Numbered from the stretch's first letter, positions 1 through 7,967 are shown. The stretch: 64,000 bases of DNA from Acidobacteriota bacterium (GCA_026394055.1 JAPKYZ010000021.1:124001-188000); one strand, 5' to 3'. Translations and numbers: made by a program. Notes: generated by a model not told the origin, from the letters alone.

Positions 1-1
1 C

Positions 2-1411
2 GGATTCGCCACGCCGGAGGAGACGAATGCGCGTTATCGCTACCTGCTGAGCCAGGGGCAGACCGGGCTTTCGGTGGCTTTCGATTTACCGACGCTGATG
101 GGTCTCGATAGCGATCATCCGCACTCGTTGGGTGAGGTGGGCAAGTGTGGCGTGGCGGTGTCGTCGCTGGAAGACATGGAGACACTGTTCGCCGGCATTC
201 CGCTGGCTGAAGTCTCGGTTTCGATGACCATCAACTCCCCGGCGCCGGTGATCTGGGCCATGTATGCGGTGGCGGCGGAGCGGCAAGGGGCGGACGTCGC
301 GGCGCTTTCCGGGACACTCCAGAACGACATCTTGAAGGAGTACATCGCGCAGAAGGAGTACATCTATCCGCCCGCGCCCTCACTGCGTTTGGCGGTGGAT
401 GTCATCGAGTACACCGCGCGTCGTGCGCCGCGCTACAACCCGGTGTCGATCTCTGGTTATCACATCCGGGAAGCGGGTTCCAATGCCATTCAGGAGCTGG
501 CCTTCACTCTGCGGGATGGCATTGAGTATGTCGACCAGATGGTGAAGCGCGGCATACCCGTCGACAACTTCGCGCCGCGGCTGAGCTTCTTTTGGAACGC
601 GCACAACGACTTTTTTGAAGAGATCGCCAAGTTCCGCGCCGCGCGGCGCATGTGGGCGCACATCATGCGGGATCGCTTTGGGGCGCGCGATGAGCGTAGC
701 TGGAAGCTCCGGTGCCACGCGCAGACGGCGGGCTGCACGCTCACCTGGCAGCAGCCGGAGAACAATCTGGTTCGCACGGCCGTGCAGGCGATGGCGGCGG
801 TGATCGGCGGCACGCAGTCTCTGCACACGAATTCGCTCGATGAAGCCTACGCTCTGCCCAGTGAGCAAGCGGCCACGCTGGCGCTCCGCACGCAGCAGGT
901 GATTGCGCATGAATCGGGCATCACCGAATTTCCGGACCCGTTTGGCGGCAGCCACTTTGTCGAACAGCTCACCGACGAGATCGAGCGGCGCGCCCAAGCC
1001 TACATCACCAAGATCGATGAGCTGGGCGGCATGCTGCCCGCGATCGAGCAAGGCTACCCCCAAGCCGAGATCGCCCAAGCCAGCTACGACTATCAGCGGC
1101 TGATCGAATCAAAGCGCCTGCTGATCGCTGGCGTCAACGCCTTCACGGTGAAGAATGAGCACCCGCCGGAACTGCTGCAGATCAGCGGCGAAGCGACTGA
1201 ACGCCAATGCAGTAAGCTGGCCAGCCTGCGGAAGCGCCGCGACGGCGCGGCCGTGGAACGGGCGCTCGAACGATTACGGGAAGCTTGCCGGGGCACGGAG
1301 AACACGATGCCGCACATCCTGGCCGCCGTCCGCGCCTATGCGACGACGGGCGAAATATGCGCGGCCATGGGCGACATCTTCGGCGGCTGGACCGAGACGA
1401 GCGTCCTGTAG
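2..1411 (+). CDS. Acyl-CoA mutase large subunit (methylmalonyl-CoA mutase family), 5' truncated
   Basis: Catalytic TIM-barrel subunit of a B12-dependent carbon-skeleton mutase that interconverts branched and linear acyl-CoAs. The frame is open from base 2 (GFATPEETN), so the N-terminus lies off the window. Family motifs are clear: GLSVAFDLPT, TLQNDILKE, SGYHIREAG (the Tyr-His pair that contacts substrate and cofactor), LRCHAQTAG and LHTNSLDEA. The protein ends at GDIFGGW with no cobalamin-binding domain, so it must work with a separate small B12 subunit. The position matching Arg207 of Propionibacterium methylmalonyl-CoA mutase is Gln here (bases 350-352), so the exact substrate is uncertain. 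Confidence 0.9.
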   Translation, partial: GFATPEETNARYRYLLSQGQTGLSVAFDLPTLMGLDSDHPHSLGEVGKCGVAVSSLEDMETLFAGIPLAEVSVSMTINSPAPVIWAMYAVAAERQGADVAALSGTLQNDILKEYIAQKEYIYPPAPSLRLAVDVIEYTARRAPRYNPVSISGYHIREAGSNAIQELAFTLRDGIEYVDQMVKRGIPVDNFAPRLSFFWNAHNDFFEEIAKFRAARRMWAHIMRDRFGARDERSWKLRCHAQTAGCTLTWQQPENNLVRTAVQAMAAVIGGTQSLHTNSLDEAYALPSEQAATLALRTQQVIAHESGITEFPDPFGGSHFVEQLTDEIERRAQAYITKIDELGGMLPAIEQGYPQAEIAQASYDYQRLIESKRLLIAGVNAFTVKNEHPPELLQISGEATERQCSKLASLRKRRDGAAVERALERLREACRGTENTMPHILAAVRAYATTGEICAAMGDIFGGWTETSVL

Positions 1412-1448
1412 GGCTGAATCTAGTGCTGTCCTGCGGCCGAGGCCGACA

Positions 1449-1484
1449 ACAGAGAACACAGAAACTACAGAGTTTACAGAAATT
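1449..1484. repeat. Four tandem 9-bp units ACAGARNNN
   Basis: Four consecutive 9-bp units read ACAGAGAAC, ACAGAAACT, ACAGAGTTT, ACAGAAATT. This ACAGAR periodicity resembles the degenerate intergenic repeat seen in many bacterial genomes, which gives Thr-Glu-rich false translations. It fills most of the gap between the mutase and the ATPase gene. I see no coding role. Confidence 0.6.
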
Positions 1485-1594
1485 ACTCCATTGCGATAAT
1501 ATCGAAAAGATCGCTATACATCACGGACCCTGTCACCAATCCGTATGCGCCAGGAGCAGGTACGCCACCGCCCGAACTGGCCGGTCGGGATGCG

Positions 1595-2710
1595 TTGCGC
1601 GAACAGGTCAGGATCGCGATCGCACGGCATCGCCGCGGCAATCCGGCCAAGAGTGTTCTGATGGTTGGCCTTCGCGGAGTTGGGAAGACGGTACTGCTTG
1701 ATCAGATGCGTAACGACGCCGAAGCCGCCGGTGTTTACACAGTACGGGTGGAAGCTCCAGAGGGGCGTTCTCTTCCGGCAATCCTGGCTCCGCTCCTGCG
1801 TCAGGTTCTGCTCCGGCTCAGCCGCATAGCCGCCGCCAGGGACATCGCAACCAGGGGCTTGCGTGCCCTGGCTGGCTTCGCCAAGGCCCTGAAGATCACC
1901 TACAACGACATCGAGGTTGGCATAGACTTCGATCCTGAGCCAGGCCTAACGGACAATGGCGACCTTGAAGGGGACCTAGCGTCGCTGCTCGAGCAGGTAG
2001 GGCTTGCAGCCCGCACGGCCAATACCGCCGTGGTGATCTTTATCGATGAGCTCCAGTATGTGAACGATGCCCAGTTGTCGGCCCTCATCTCCGCGCTTCA
2101 TCGTTCAGCACAGCTGAGACTGCCTCTCACAGTGGTGGGAGCAGGGTTGCCGCAGTTGCGAGGAATGACGGGCGACGCCAAGTCTTACGCTGAGCGCTTA
2201 TTTGAGTTCCCGGTTATTGGGCCGCTAGGAAACGCAGAGGCGGAGTTAGCACTGGCCAAGCCAGCGCGGGACCAGGGAGTGGACTTCGAGCCGGCGGCAA
2301 TTGCCGCCATCATCGGGCAGACCCGCGGTTACCCGTACTTCCTGCAAGAGTGGGGCAAACATTCATGGGATGTGGCCAAGCAAAGCCCCATCACGGTCGA
2401 AGATGTCAAGCAGGCCTCTATCGAAACGGTGGCGGCACTCGACGAAAGCTTCTTCCGAGTGCGCTTCGATCGGCTCACGCCGACCGAGAGAAGATATCTT
2501 CGGGCCATGGCCGAACTGGGCCCCGGGCCGCACCGATCAGGAGGCGTGGCAGAGCAGCTGGGGCGCCCAGTGAACTCGTTAGGGCCTGTGCGGAGCAGCC
2601 TCATCACCAAGGGGATGATTTGGAGCCCCAGCCATGGCGACACTGCGTTCACAGTGCCGCTGTTTGATGAGTTCATGAAACGGATTATGCCGGGAACAGA
2701 CTGGGCCTAA
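1595..2710 (+). CDS. AAA-type ATPase (P-loop ATP-binding protein)
   Basis: A 371-residue P-loop ATPase of the AAA/ORC-like ATP-binding family; biological role unknown. Visible are Walker A GLRGVGKT near residue 26, Walker B VVIFIDELQ near 150, a sensor-like stretch (VVGAGLPQLRG), and a C-terminal winged-helix-like region. The TTG at 1595 is the first canonical start, but the same frame stays open upstream to 1424 and encodes a family-like N-terminus (NPYAPGAGTPPPELAGRDAL from 1538) that has no ATG, GTG or TTG. The true start may be non-canonical or damaged. Base composition is less GC-rich than neighbours, suggesting an acquired gene. It converges on rlmN with a 6-base gap. Confidence 0.8.
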   Translation: MREQVRIAIARHRRGNPAKSVLMVGLRGVGKTVLLDQMRNDAEAAGVYTVRVEAPEGRSLPAILAPLLRQVLLRLSRIAAARDIATRGLRALAGFAKALKITYNDIEVGIDFDPEPGLTDNGDLEGDLASLLEQVGLAARTANTAVVIFIDELQYVNDAQLSALISALHRSAQLRLPLTVVGAGLPQLRGMTGDAKSYAERLFEFPVIGPLGNAEAELALAKPARDQGVDFEPAAIAAIIGQTRGYPYFLQEWGKHSWDVAKQSPITVEDVKQASIETVAALDESFFRVRFDRLTPTERRYLRAMAELGPGPHRSGGVAEQLGRPVNSLGPVRSSLITKGMIWSPSHGDTAFTVPLFDEFMKRIMPGTDWA

Positions 2711-2716
2711 ACGTCC

Positions 2717-3769
2717 CTACCCCAGTTGCACCAGCTCCTCAGACGTCATCCGCTTCAACTGCCCGCAAGCGGCGTAAATATCGAGCCCTCGGGGCTTGCG
2801 CAGGAAGCACGGCATCGCTTGCCGCACGATCTCCTGGAAGCTGGCGACGCGTTCCGGGGCGGGGGTCATGAAGGGGATACCGGGGCCGGGGTTGAGGGCG
2901 ATCAGGTTCACCTTCGCATTCAAGTTCGCCAGCAGCTTCACGACGCGCCGGGCGTCGGCGTCGGTATCGTTGACGCCGTTGAGCAGCACGTACTCGAAGG
3001 TCAGCTTCTCCCAAGCCCGCAGTGGATAATCGCGGCAGGTGGCGATCAGGTCTTTCAAGTGCCACTTGCGCGTGATCGGCATCAGCTGTTGCCGCTGCTC
3101 TTCGTTGGAGGCGTTCAAGGAGATAGCCAGCTTCGGCCGGACCTCGGCCGCGCCCAGCTCTTCAATGCGAGGGATGATGCCGGATGTCGAGACCGTGATG
3201 CGCCGCTCCGACATGCCGATGCCCGCAGGATCGACCAGCAGACGCGTGGCCTTCAAGACGTTCGCCAGATTCAGCAGCGGCTCGCCTTGCCCCATCATCA
3301 CGACGTTGAGCTGCCGGTCCCGCGGGTCCAGGCCATGCGCGGCCGCGACGTGGAGCACTTGCCCTACGATCTCACCCGCCGTCAGGTTGCGTTCCAGGCC
3401 CATCAGCGCGGTGAGGCAGAACTTGCAATCGACCGGGCAGCCCACCTGGGAGGAGATGCAAATGGTGTCGCGCCCCTCTTCCGGCATCATGACGGTTTCC
3501 ACCGTCTTGCTGTCGGCCAGCTTCAGCAGATAGCGGACGGTGCCGTCGGTGGATTGATACTGGTGGTCGACCGAAGGCAGGCCCAGCTGCAGCGATTCGC
3601 GGAGTTGCTTGGGGAGCGTCGTGATCCGCGTGACATCCACTTCATGCTGGCGGTAGACGGCATCGTAGATCTGGCGCGCACGGAAACCAGGCACACCCAG
3701 AGCGCTGGCGATTTCGGGGGCGTCGAGACCGAGGAGACTCTGCAAACTTCTATTGTCGCAAGTCCGCAT
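2717..3769 (-). CDS. rlmN: Dual-specificity RNA methyltransferase RlmN (23S rRNA A2503 / tRNA A37)
   Basis: Radical-SAM enzyme that methylates C2 of adenosine 2503 in 23S rRNA and, in known homologues, A37 of some tRNAs. At 350 residues the length is normal. The CxxxCxxC cluster motif is at Cys111/115/118 (CPVDCKFC). Cys104 matches the conserved cysteine seven residues upstream of it in E. coli RlmN. The methyl-carrying cysteine lies in the C-terminal AACGQL motif (about Cys335). [10 protein letters not shown], typical of the family, is present. ATG start at 3769; the upstream gap is shared with the divergent toxin-antitoxin promoter. Confidence 0.96.
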   Translation of the reverse strand: MRTCDNRSLQSLLGLDAPEIASALGVPGFRARQIYDAVYRQHEVDVTRITTLPKQLRESLQLGLPSVDHQYQSTDGTVRYLLKLADSKTVETVMMPEEGRDTICISSQVGCPVDCKFCLTALMGLERNLTAGEIVGQVLHVAAAHGLDPRDRQLNVVMMGQGEPLLNLANVLKATRLLVDPAGIGMSERRITVSTSGIIPRIEELGAAEVRPKLAISLNASNEEQRQQLMPITRKWHLKDLIATCRDYPLRAWEKLTFEYVLLNGVNDTDADARRVVKLLANLNAKVNLIALNPGPGIPFMTPAPERVASFQEIVRQAMPCFLRKPRGLDIYAACGQLKRMTSEELVQLG

Positions 3770-3800
3770 CGCGCGGAACTACATCAACGAATACCGCGAC

Positions 3801-3816
3801 GCTATACTTGTATAGC
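3801..3816. promoter_or_regulatory. 16-bp palindrome, candidate toxin-antitoxin operator
   Basis: GCTATACTTGTATAGC is a perfect inverted repeat with 7-bp arms around TT. It ends 23 bases upstream of the antitoxin ATG and lies in the rlmN/antitoxin divergent gap. Ribbon-helix-helix antitoxins of this type usually repress their own operon by binding such palindromes; that this one is bound is inference. Confidence 0.6.
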
Positions 3817-3839
3817 AGATCAGACCCAAAGGACCACCG

Positions 3840-4064
3840 ATGACCACCATGATCGCGCTGAGGCTTCCCGCAGAGATCGATTTGCGGCTTGAAGCGCTGG
3901 CCAAGCGGACGGGGCGCACCAAGACTTTCTACGCTCGCGAGGCCATTCTCCGTCACCTGGAAGACATGGAAGACACGTTCGTCGCGCTGGAGCGGCTCGA
4001 AAACCCTGGCCGCCGCTGGACCATGGAAGAGATAGAGAGTGGCGCTGACACCCTGGCGGATTGA
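3840..4064 (+). CDS. RelB/CopG-type ribbon-helix-helix antitoxin
   Basis: A 74-residue antitoxin. The N-terminus (MIALRLPAEIDLRLEALAKRTGR) has the short beta strand plus two-helix pattern of ribbon-helix-helix DNA-binding proteins, followed by KTFYAREAI and an acidic C-terminal tail (HLEDMEDTF, MEEIESG) that would wrap the toxin. AAAGGA six bases upstream of the ATG serves as ribosome site. Its 3' end overlaps the toxin start by 26 bases, so the two are translated as a pair. It probably represses its own operon at the palindrome just upstream. Confidence 0.88.
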   Translation: MTTMIALRLPAEIDLRLEALAKRTGRTKTFYAREAILRHLEDMEDTFVALERLENPGRRWTMEEIESGADTLAD

Positions 4065-4314
4065 GTGGGACGACAGCGCCCGCCGCGACCTGAGACGCCT
4101 GGGACGTCCCGAGCAGGAGCAGATCATCGCCTATCTCCGGGAACGCATTGCGACCACGGATGACCCTCGCCGCTTCGGAAAGCCGCTACGCGCTGATTTG
4201 GCGGGATTGTGGCGGTACCGGATCAGCGACTACCGCTTGATCTGCCGGATCGAGGACCATCGGCTCGTCGTGCTAGTGGTGACGGTCGGCCATCGCCGGG
4301 ACGTCTACGGCTGA
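4039..4314 (+). CDS. RelE/ParE-family toxin
   Basis: A 91-residue RelE/ParE-fold toxin. It shows the family pattern: IEWDDSARRDLRRL at the start, a central FGKPLRADLAGLWRYRISDYRLICRI block, and the terminal VVTVGHRRDVYG. Conservation of the basic residues and the terminal Arg-x-x-x-Tyr pattern fits a ribosome-dependent mRNA interferase (RelE branch), but ParE-like gyrase poisoning cannot be excluded. The GTG start at 4039 lies inside the antitoxin gene, the usual overlap in such operons. Confidence 0.9.
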   Translation: MALTPWRIEWDDSARRDLRRLGRPEQEQIIAYLRERIATTDDPRRFGKPLRADLAGLWRYRISDYRLICRIEDHRLVVLVVTVGHRRDVYG

Positions 4315-4336
4315 GGCCGGTCCGCCAGCCGCCCAC

Positions 4337-5131
4337 TCACCCCAACTCTTCAATCACACTCTGCCCGCGCGAGCAGTCGCCGTTGGTCCACTGCCAGTAC
4401 TCGTGCAGGCGTATACGCCCATCCGGCAGCAGTTCGGGAGCCGACCAGCATTCGCCCGTACGGAACTCGCCTGCTTCATTCAGATGCTGGTAGCGCATGT
4501 CGATCGCGCTGGTGCCCTCCACCTTGGCCAGCAGCGTGCCGTAGCGGACGCTACCGCCGGAGTAGGTGGCCCACACGGTGTCGCCCTCATGGCGATAGTC
4601 GAACGTGGTGGCTCCGGTGACATCGCCGTTGGCCGTGTTGGCAGCGCTCGTAAAGCGGCGGCCGGCGTAGTTAACGGGCGTCGCGGGCGGAGGCGGAAAA
4701 CGCTTCTTGAAGGTGAAGGCCAGCGGAGACTCGCCCCAGCCATCCAGGAGATCCAGACGCCGGCGCGCGTCGGCGGGGGTGGGCGGGGTCCCAGCCGGCA
4801 CCCACCACAGAGCGACTGCCCGGCTCTCCATGGCGTCGAACCACTGCTTGCGCTGGCGGAGCACCTCCGTGTGCGCACTACGGTAGGCGAACGCCTCCAG
4901 CGCCTCAACGGACTCCCACACCGACATGTTCACCAGGATGTCGTCGCCAAAGGGCCGCAGCGAGGTCGCGTCGCCTTCTTCAGATTGGAGCCGCCAGACA
5001 AAGCCGGGGCACGATTCAGCCAGCGCATTGATGGGGTCCAGTTGATCGACGAAGCCCTTCATCCGCGGGTCGTCCAACGGAAATTTGATGCGCACAATGT
5101 TGATCTGGGCGAGATGGAATGTACGGGTCAT
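4337..5131 (-). CDS. DUF3291 protein fused to a lipocalin-like domain
   Basis: A 264-residue two-part protein. Residues 1-145 match DUF3291 (HLAQINIVRIKFPLDDPRM, VNMSVWESVEALEAFAYRS, WWVPAGTPPTPADARRRL), a dimeric alpha/beta-barrel-like family of unknown function. Residues 155-264 resemble the small beta-barrel family often misnamed N-acetylglutamate synthase (TVWATYSGGSVRYGTLLAKV, MRYQHLNEAGEFRTG, RLHEYWQWTNGDCS). There is no signal peptide, so it is probably cytosolic. I cannot assign an activity. A REPIN-like repeat lies upstream. Confidence 0.8.
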   Translation of the reverse strand: MTRTFHLAQINIVRIKFPLDDPRMKGFVDQLDPINALAESCPGFVWRLQSEEGDATSLRPFGDDILVNMSVWESVEALEAFAYRSAHTEVLRQRKQWFDAMESRAVALWWVPAGTPPTPADARRRLDLLDGWGESPLAFTFKKRFPPPPATPVNYAGRRFTSAANTANGDVTGATTFDYRHEGDTVWATYSGGSVRYGTLLAKVEGTSAIDMRYQHLNEAGEFRTGECWSAPELLPDGRIRLHEYWQWTNGDCSRGQSVIEELG

Positions 5132-5196
5132 TGAGCAGAGCCTTTCCTTTGCTGACCGTCACAACTACCGGTCCCGTTCGAACAATTCGTTCTTAC

Positions 5197-5263
5197 AGCC
5201 CCATGCGTCAGCTTGGGGCTTCTTCGCTTAACCGGACCAAGCCCCAAGCTGACGCATGGGGCT
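5197..5263. repeat. REPIN-like doublet: 24-bp inverted arms around a 19-bp loop
   Basis: Arms at 5197-5220 and 5240-5263 are perfect reverse complements (AGCCCCATGCG...TTGGGGCT). Each arm is itself bounded by AGCCCC/GGGGCT, the structure of a REP unit; two head-to-head units form a REPIN. A near copy with the same 19-bp loop length is at 15515-15581 and one single unit at 20183-20206. The doublet could fold as a long hairpin and act as a terminator. Confidence 0.8.
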
Positions 5264-5279
5264 AATTCACAAACAAACT

Positions 5280-5780
5280 CTAGTGGCAGCCGAGACAAGT
5301 GAACTTACGGCCATGGCAAACCTGACATTCCTGCTTGGCCAGATTTAACTTGGCCAGCCCGGCCGAATGCTTGTCAAGAAAATCTGGCGTGTGGTGCACG
5401 GGTTTCAATTCACTGGCCGGTTGCGAGTGGCAAAAGCCGCAGGAGAACGGAGCGTCGATCTTGGAATGGCAGACCAAACAATCCCCCATCAGCGGCAAGC
5501 CCGCGCGGCGCTGGTCATCCTTCATTCCGGTGTGGCAGGCTTCGCACTGGCTCCCCGGCAGATGACCCTCGGGGCGCAGATGCGTTCCGCGCTCCCGGGC
5601 CATCTTCAAAATCGGCCCCAGATCGCCCAGCTTGAGGTGCGTCGCGTGACTAAACTTGACGGCGACCTTCTTCCCTATCGTCGCTTTCGCCGGGGAGGCC
5701 GGTGGCGCAGCGGCCGGTTGCGCGCACAAAGCCGCGGCCCCCAGCACCAGCAAAACTAACCCTTGTAGAAGATGCGCCAC
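5280..5780 (-). CDS. Exported pentaheme c-type cytochrome
   Basis: A 166-residue periplasmic cytochrome. An N-terminal hydrophobic signal (LLQGLVLLVLGAAALCAQ) is followed by five CxxCH haem motifs: CEACH, CLVCH, CGFCH, CQVCH and the terminal CLGCH, which ends the protein. Additional His residues (FSHATHLKL, PVHHTPDF) could be distal ligands, as in the c7/class III families. The GTG start overlaps the end of the upstream sorbosone-dehydrogenase-like gene by 25 bases, so it is probably translated with it and may accept its electrons. Acceptor unknown. Confidence 0.85.
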   Translation of the reverse strand: MAHLLQGLVLLVLGAAALCAQPAAAPPASPAKATIGKKVAVKFSHATHLKLGDLGPILKMARERGTHLRPEGHLPGSQCEACHTGMKDDQRRAGLPLMGDCLVCHSKIDAPFSCGFCHSQPASELKPVHHTPDFLDKHSAGLAKLNLAKQECQVCHGRKFTCLGCH

Positions 5781-6937
5781 ACCTTGTTCCCACCGTCGTC
5801 GGAGATCAGCAATGAACCATCAACCAACTGGTGCACTGCCACCGGCCGGCCCCAGACCTCGCGCTTGTCGGGTGCCAGCATCCAGCCCGACAGAAAGTCG
5901 CGCTGCGGACCCGCGATCTTGCCGTTCTTCATCGGCACAAAGGCCACCGCATAGCCAATGCGCTGGGAGCGGTTCCAGCTGCCGTGCAGCGCCAGAAACG
6001 CACCGCCCTGATACTCGGCCGGGAACTGTTTGCCGGTATAGATGGTCCAGTCGATGACGGCGACGTGCGCGCCCAGCAGATGGTCCGGCACGATGGTCTT
6101 CTTGACGAGCTCCGGCTGCTCGCCCTTGCGGCGCGGGTCTTCGTTGGGCCCGATGTAGCTGAACGGCCAGCCGTAGAAGCCGCCCTTCTTGATCGACGTA
6201 AAGTAGTCCGGCACCAGGTCGTCGCCCAGGCCGTCACGCTCCTGGACGGCGGCCCACAGCTCACCGGTGGTGGGGTGGAAGTGGATGGAGGTGGGGTTGC
6301 GCGTACCGGCAGCGAAGATCTCGGCGCCCGTGCCATCGGGGTTCATCACCAGAATCGCCGCGCGTTCCTTGGGCTCCCCCGCGTCGACATTCGAGCGTGA
6401 GCCGATGCCCAAATAGAGCTTCTCGCCCTTCGGGTCAAAGGCAATCGTACGCGTCCAGTGGCCGGCGCCGAAGTCCTTCATCGAATAGATCTGCTGGCCC
6501 GGGCCAGCGGTCTGCGTCGTGGCATCGTAGGGATAGCGCTTCACCGAAGTTGTTTCGGCGACATAGATCATGCCCTTGTGAATGGCCAAACCGAAGGGAC
6601 GGTCGAGGTTGCCGATCAGCTTCTTCTTCGACTTGTCTTTGTTGATGATGTAGACGCTGCCGTTGTTGGTGGAATCGCTGATCAGCAGCTCACCGGAGGG
6701 GCCGGTGATCATGTAGCGCGGGCGTTCAAAGCCGGTGGCGAACTCCTCAATCTGGAAACCCTTGGGCAGCGCCAGTTGGGCTCCATTGGGCCGGTCCACT
6801 ACCTGGGGCCGGTTGTTGGCCGAGGGCGTTTGGAAGGGCGCCGGAAGCTTTGACGGGTTGTTGGAGGCAACTTGAAGGGCCATCAACCCGCCCGCAAAGG
6901 CGAGCACGGCAACGGCGGCGACGGTGGGAGTACGCAT
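5756..6937 (-). CDS. Exported glucose/sorbosone dehydrogenase-like protein (PQQ-type beta propeller)
   Basis: A 393-residue secreted protein of the L-sorbosone/soluble glucose dehydrogenase family, in which a six-bladed propeller binds PQQ and oxidises sugars. The signal peptide is clear (AAVAVLAFAGGLMALQ). Family motifs include FERPRYMITGPSGELLISD, RPFGLAIHKGMIYVAET, AAGTRNPTSIHFHP, DLVPDYFTSIKKGGFYGWPF and FLALHGSWNRSQRIGYAV. Substrate and cofactor are not proven by sequence. The downstream, overlapping pentaheme cytochrome suggests that the pair delivers electrons to a periplasmic chain. Confidence 0.85.
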   Translation of the reverse strand: MRTPTVAAVAVLAFAGGLMALQVASNNPSKLPAPFQTPSANNRPQVVDRPNGAQLALPKGFQIEEFATGFERPRYMITGPSGELLISDSTNNGSVYIINKDKSKKKLIGNLDRPFGLAIHKGMIYVAETTSVKRYPYDATTQTAGPGQQIYSMKDFGAGHWTRTIAFDPKGEKLYLGIGSRSNVDAGEPKERAAILVMNPDGTGAEIFAAGTRNPTSIHFHPTTGELWAAVQERDGLGDDLVPDYFTSIKKGGFYGWPFSYIGPNEDPRRKGEQPELVKKTIVPDHLLGAHVAVIDWTIYTGKQFPAEYQGGAFLALHGSWNRSQRIGYAVAFVPMKNGKIAGPQRDFLSGWMLAPDKREVWGRPVAVHQLVDGSLLISDDGGNKVWRIFYKG

Positions 6938-7160
6938 AAGGGCTTGCTTCTAGTCTAGCGAGCGCAGCGCAGCGTTTGAATCGAACTCGCGCCCGAAATT
7001 GGCCCGGGCGGCCCACCCCTGCCGGGTAGCGGCCTGAACTCTTCTGTATAACTTTTCCGTCCGGTTGCGTCTACGCTATAGGCCCATGGCCGCCGATGTA
7101 TTCTCTAGGTAAGTCTGCGTGGCACCCGCGCAGCCTTCTGCGGATAGGAGTTTCGTACGC

Positions 7161-7967
7161 ATGTTGGCTGCTCGAAGAAATAACGTGACCCTTCACGGCC
7201 ACGGCGAGACGACCATGATGTTGGTCCACGGCTTTGGCTGTGACCAGAACATGTGGCGGCTGGTCGCGCCCGCGTTTGCCGGCCGGTTCCGAGTGTTGTT
7301 GTTCGACTATACCGGTTGCGGCCAGTCCGACATTGCCCAATACGATCCGGTCCGCTACTCGTCGCTTGAGGGCTATGCCCAGGATGTACTGGACATTGCG
7401 GACGAGCTCGATATCAAGCGGATGGTGTTTGTCGGCCACTCGGTCAGCGCGATGATCGGTATTCTGGCGGCGAACCGTCAGCCGGAACGCTTCGGCCATC
7501 TCATCCTGGTTGGACCCTCGCCTTGCTATCTCAATGATGACGCTTATCACGGCGGTTTCACGCGGATGCAATTGGAGGATCTGCTTGATGTCCTGGACAG
7601 CAATCACCTCGGCTGGTCGCAGGCGATGGCGCCGGTGATTATGGGCAATCCTGAGCGGCCTGATTTGGGTGAAGAACTGGCCACGAGTTTTTGCCGGATG
7701 CGGCCCGACATCGCCAGCCGTTTTGCCCGCGTCACCTTTCTTTCAGACCACCGTCAGGACCTCTCCCAGGTGAGTTTGCCTTCGTTGATCCTGCAATGCT
7801 CCCAGGACCCCATCGCTCCGGAAGCAGTGGGAGAGTATATCAACCGCATGATCCCGGGCAGCCAGCTGGTGCAGATGGCCGCCACGGGACACTGTCCCAA
7901 TCTAAGTGCACCGCGCGAGACGATCGCGGCCATACAGCATTACCTCGAAAGCCATGTCATCACTTGA
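7161..7967 (+). CDS. RsbQ-like alpha/beta hydrolase
   Basis: A 268-residue alpha/beta hydrolase close to RsbQ of Bacillus, which works with the PAS-domain phosphatase RsbP in energy-stress signalling. The RsbQ-type oxyanion motif HGFGCDQNMW is present, with nucleophile Ser94 (GHSVS), acid Asp216 (CSQDPIAP) and His244 (ATGHCPNLSAP). I chose the ATG at 7161 because AGGAG lies ten bases upstream and the product then starts like RsbQ; a GTG at 7119 is in frame but lacks such a site. The stop overlaps the start of a PAS-domain kinase by 14 bases, matching the known partnership of RsbQ-type hydrolases with PAS sensors. Confidence 0.88.
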   Translation: MLAARRNNVTLHGHGETTMMLVHGFGCDQNMWRLVAPAFAGRFRVLLFDYTGCGQSDIAQYDPVRYSSLEGYAQDVLDIADELDIKRMVFVGHSVSAMIGILAANRQPERFGHLILVGPSPCYLNDDAYHGGFTRMQLEDLLDVLDSNHLGWSQAMAPVIMGNPERPDLGEELATSFCRMRPDIASRFARVTFLSDHRQDLSQVSLPSLILQCSQDPIAPEAVGEYINRMIPGSQLVQMAATGHCPNLSAPRETIAAIQHYLESHVIT

